This document shows positions 63,374 to 64,000 of a stretch of 64,000 nucleotides of DNA, one piece after another. The stretch is from NCBI GenBank assembly GCA_024803745.1, contig JANJXV010000004.1, forward strand, positions 40,554,358 through 40,618,357, read 5' to 3'. Position 1 is the first letter of the stretch, and each line of letters begins with the position of its first letter. The stretch comes from Megascapheus bottae. Lineage: Eukaryota > Chordata > Mammalia > Rodentia > Geomyidae. The notes under the pieces are model-generated. The model made no database searches. It worked only from the letters and a program-made list of their open reading frames with translations, and was not told the DNA's origin. Both the position numbers and the translations under genes were made by a program.

Positions 63374-63945
63374 ACCAGTGCCATCTAATCTTTAATAAGT
63401 AAGCCAAAATCATAAGATGGAAGAAAGTCTCTTCAACAAATGATGCTGGCAGAATTGAGTATACAGGGGCAGAATCAATTCCAAATGGATCAAAGACATC
63501 AGTGTAAGATCAGATGCCCTGAAGATATTATAAGAAGTCTTAGAAAAACACTAGGGCTCCTTGGTACAGGTCAAAACTTCCTAAAAGACCTAGAAACAAC
63601 AAGTCAAAGAAAGGCTAGATAAATGGGATTGCATCAAACTGAAGAATTTCTGCCTGGCAAAGCATGTAGTTAGTAAGATAAATAGCAAGATGAATAGAAA
63701 GTCCACAGAATGGGAGAAGATTTTTACTAGTTATTCCATCAGACAAGGGTTTCATATCTAAAATATACTTAGGTACTATGTTGGAAATGAACTTTACAAC
63801 TTGGGGAGTCAGGGGGACCGAGAAGGGAAAAACTGGGAGAAAATTAGGGGGGGTAACACTGTTCAAAAAATGTACAAATTATCTGACTTATGTAACTGTA
63901 ACCCCCCTGTACATCATTTTACAATAAAATTTGAATAAAAAATAA
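63374..63945 (+). mobile_element. L1 with internal deletion (ORF2 fragment joined to type C 3' UTR)
   Basis: 63380-63770 is ORF2-derived ('tggatcaaagacatcagtgt', 'agataaatgggattgcatca', 'agaatgggagaaga'-like). At about 63770 it changes directly to 3' UTR ('gttggaaatgaactttacaa', 'atgtaactgtaaccccc', 'tttacaataaaatttgaata'). The ORF2 C-terminus with the Cys-rich motif is missing. Several stop codons occur in the ORF2 part. Confidence 0.88.
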
Positions 63946-64000
63946 GTTGATGAGGAGAGGTAAGAGATGCACAGTAAAGCAAATATTGTAAAAACTTAGT

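Noticed and set aside
1..64000. CRISPR array, operon or bacterial-type system
   Set aside because: All regularly repeated sequence is mammalian SINE, L1, LTR or microsatellite; there are no direct-repeat/spacer arrays and no dense coding.

Overview
This is a 64-kb piece of mammalian nuclear DNA, almost certainly from a geomyoid rodent (kangaroo rat, pocket mouse or pocket gopher). The evidence is the dominant dimeric SINE: a tRNA-Ala/ID-like left half followed by a right half of the type described as 'Geo' in the IDL-Geo SINE, which has been reported only from Geomyoidea. I cannot tell which genus from the sequence. No protein-coding gene, exon, rRNA, functional tRNA or CRISPR array can be supported. 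Open frames longer than about 60 codons are either L1 ORF2 remnants, translations of SINEs or simple repeats, or short frames with no recognisable family. The window is best read as intergenic DNA or the inside of a large intron.

Layout. Positions 1-7.7 kb are dense in SINEs, with a three-level nest near 6.2-6.9 kb (an L1 tail inside an IDL-Geo SINE inside an old MaLR-type LTR). From 7.7 to 11 kb is mostly unique sequence. From 11 to 22.4 kb are scattered B1-Geo and ID SINEs, MIR/L2 relics, a MaLR-like LTR, L1 tails and several microsatellites. From 22.4 to 28.9 kb is an L1-rich block with five L1 3' ends; one is split by an IDL-Geo SINE and two have clear target-site duplications (TSDs). From 29 to 37.3 kb are again many SINEs, including SINE-in-SINE insertions and a 180-bp CT array. 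From 37.3 to 47.8 kb is a SINE-poor stretch holding MaLR LTR relics, a MIR and two probable DNA-transposon relics. From 47.8 to 63 kb are SINEs, microsatellites, two MaLR-like LTRs, a (+) L1 tail at 56.3 kb and an ancient L1 at 59.7-61.6 kb broken by several SINEs. An internally deleted L1 closes the window.

How the parts relate. Three lineage-specific groups account for most of the recent insertion: IDL-Geo SINEs, SINEs with a 7SL/B1-like head joined to the same Geo-like tail, and L1 elements carrying at least two distinguishable 3' UTR types. Many SINE A-tails have turned into microsatellites. Older layers are MIR, L2, MaLR-type LTRs, ancient L1 and probable Tigger-like relics.

I did not find a new biological system. 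The most useful observations concern repeat biology: a shared 53-54-bp duplication in the Geo half of two distant SINEs, SINE-into-tail stacking, precise nested insertions with readable TSDs, and frame damage in an L1 ORF2 caused by a 13-bp tandem duplication.
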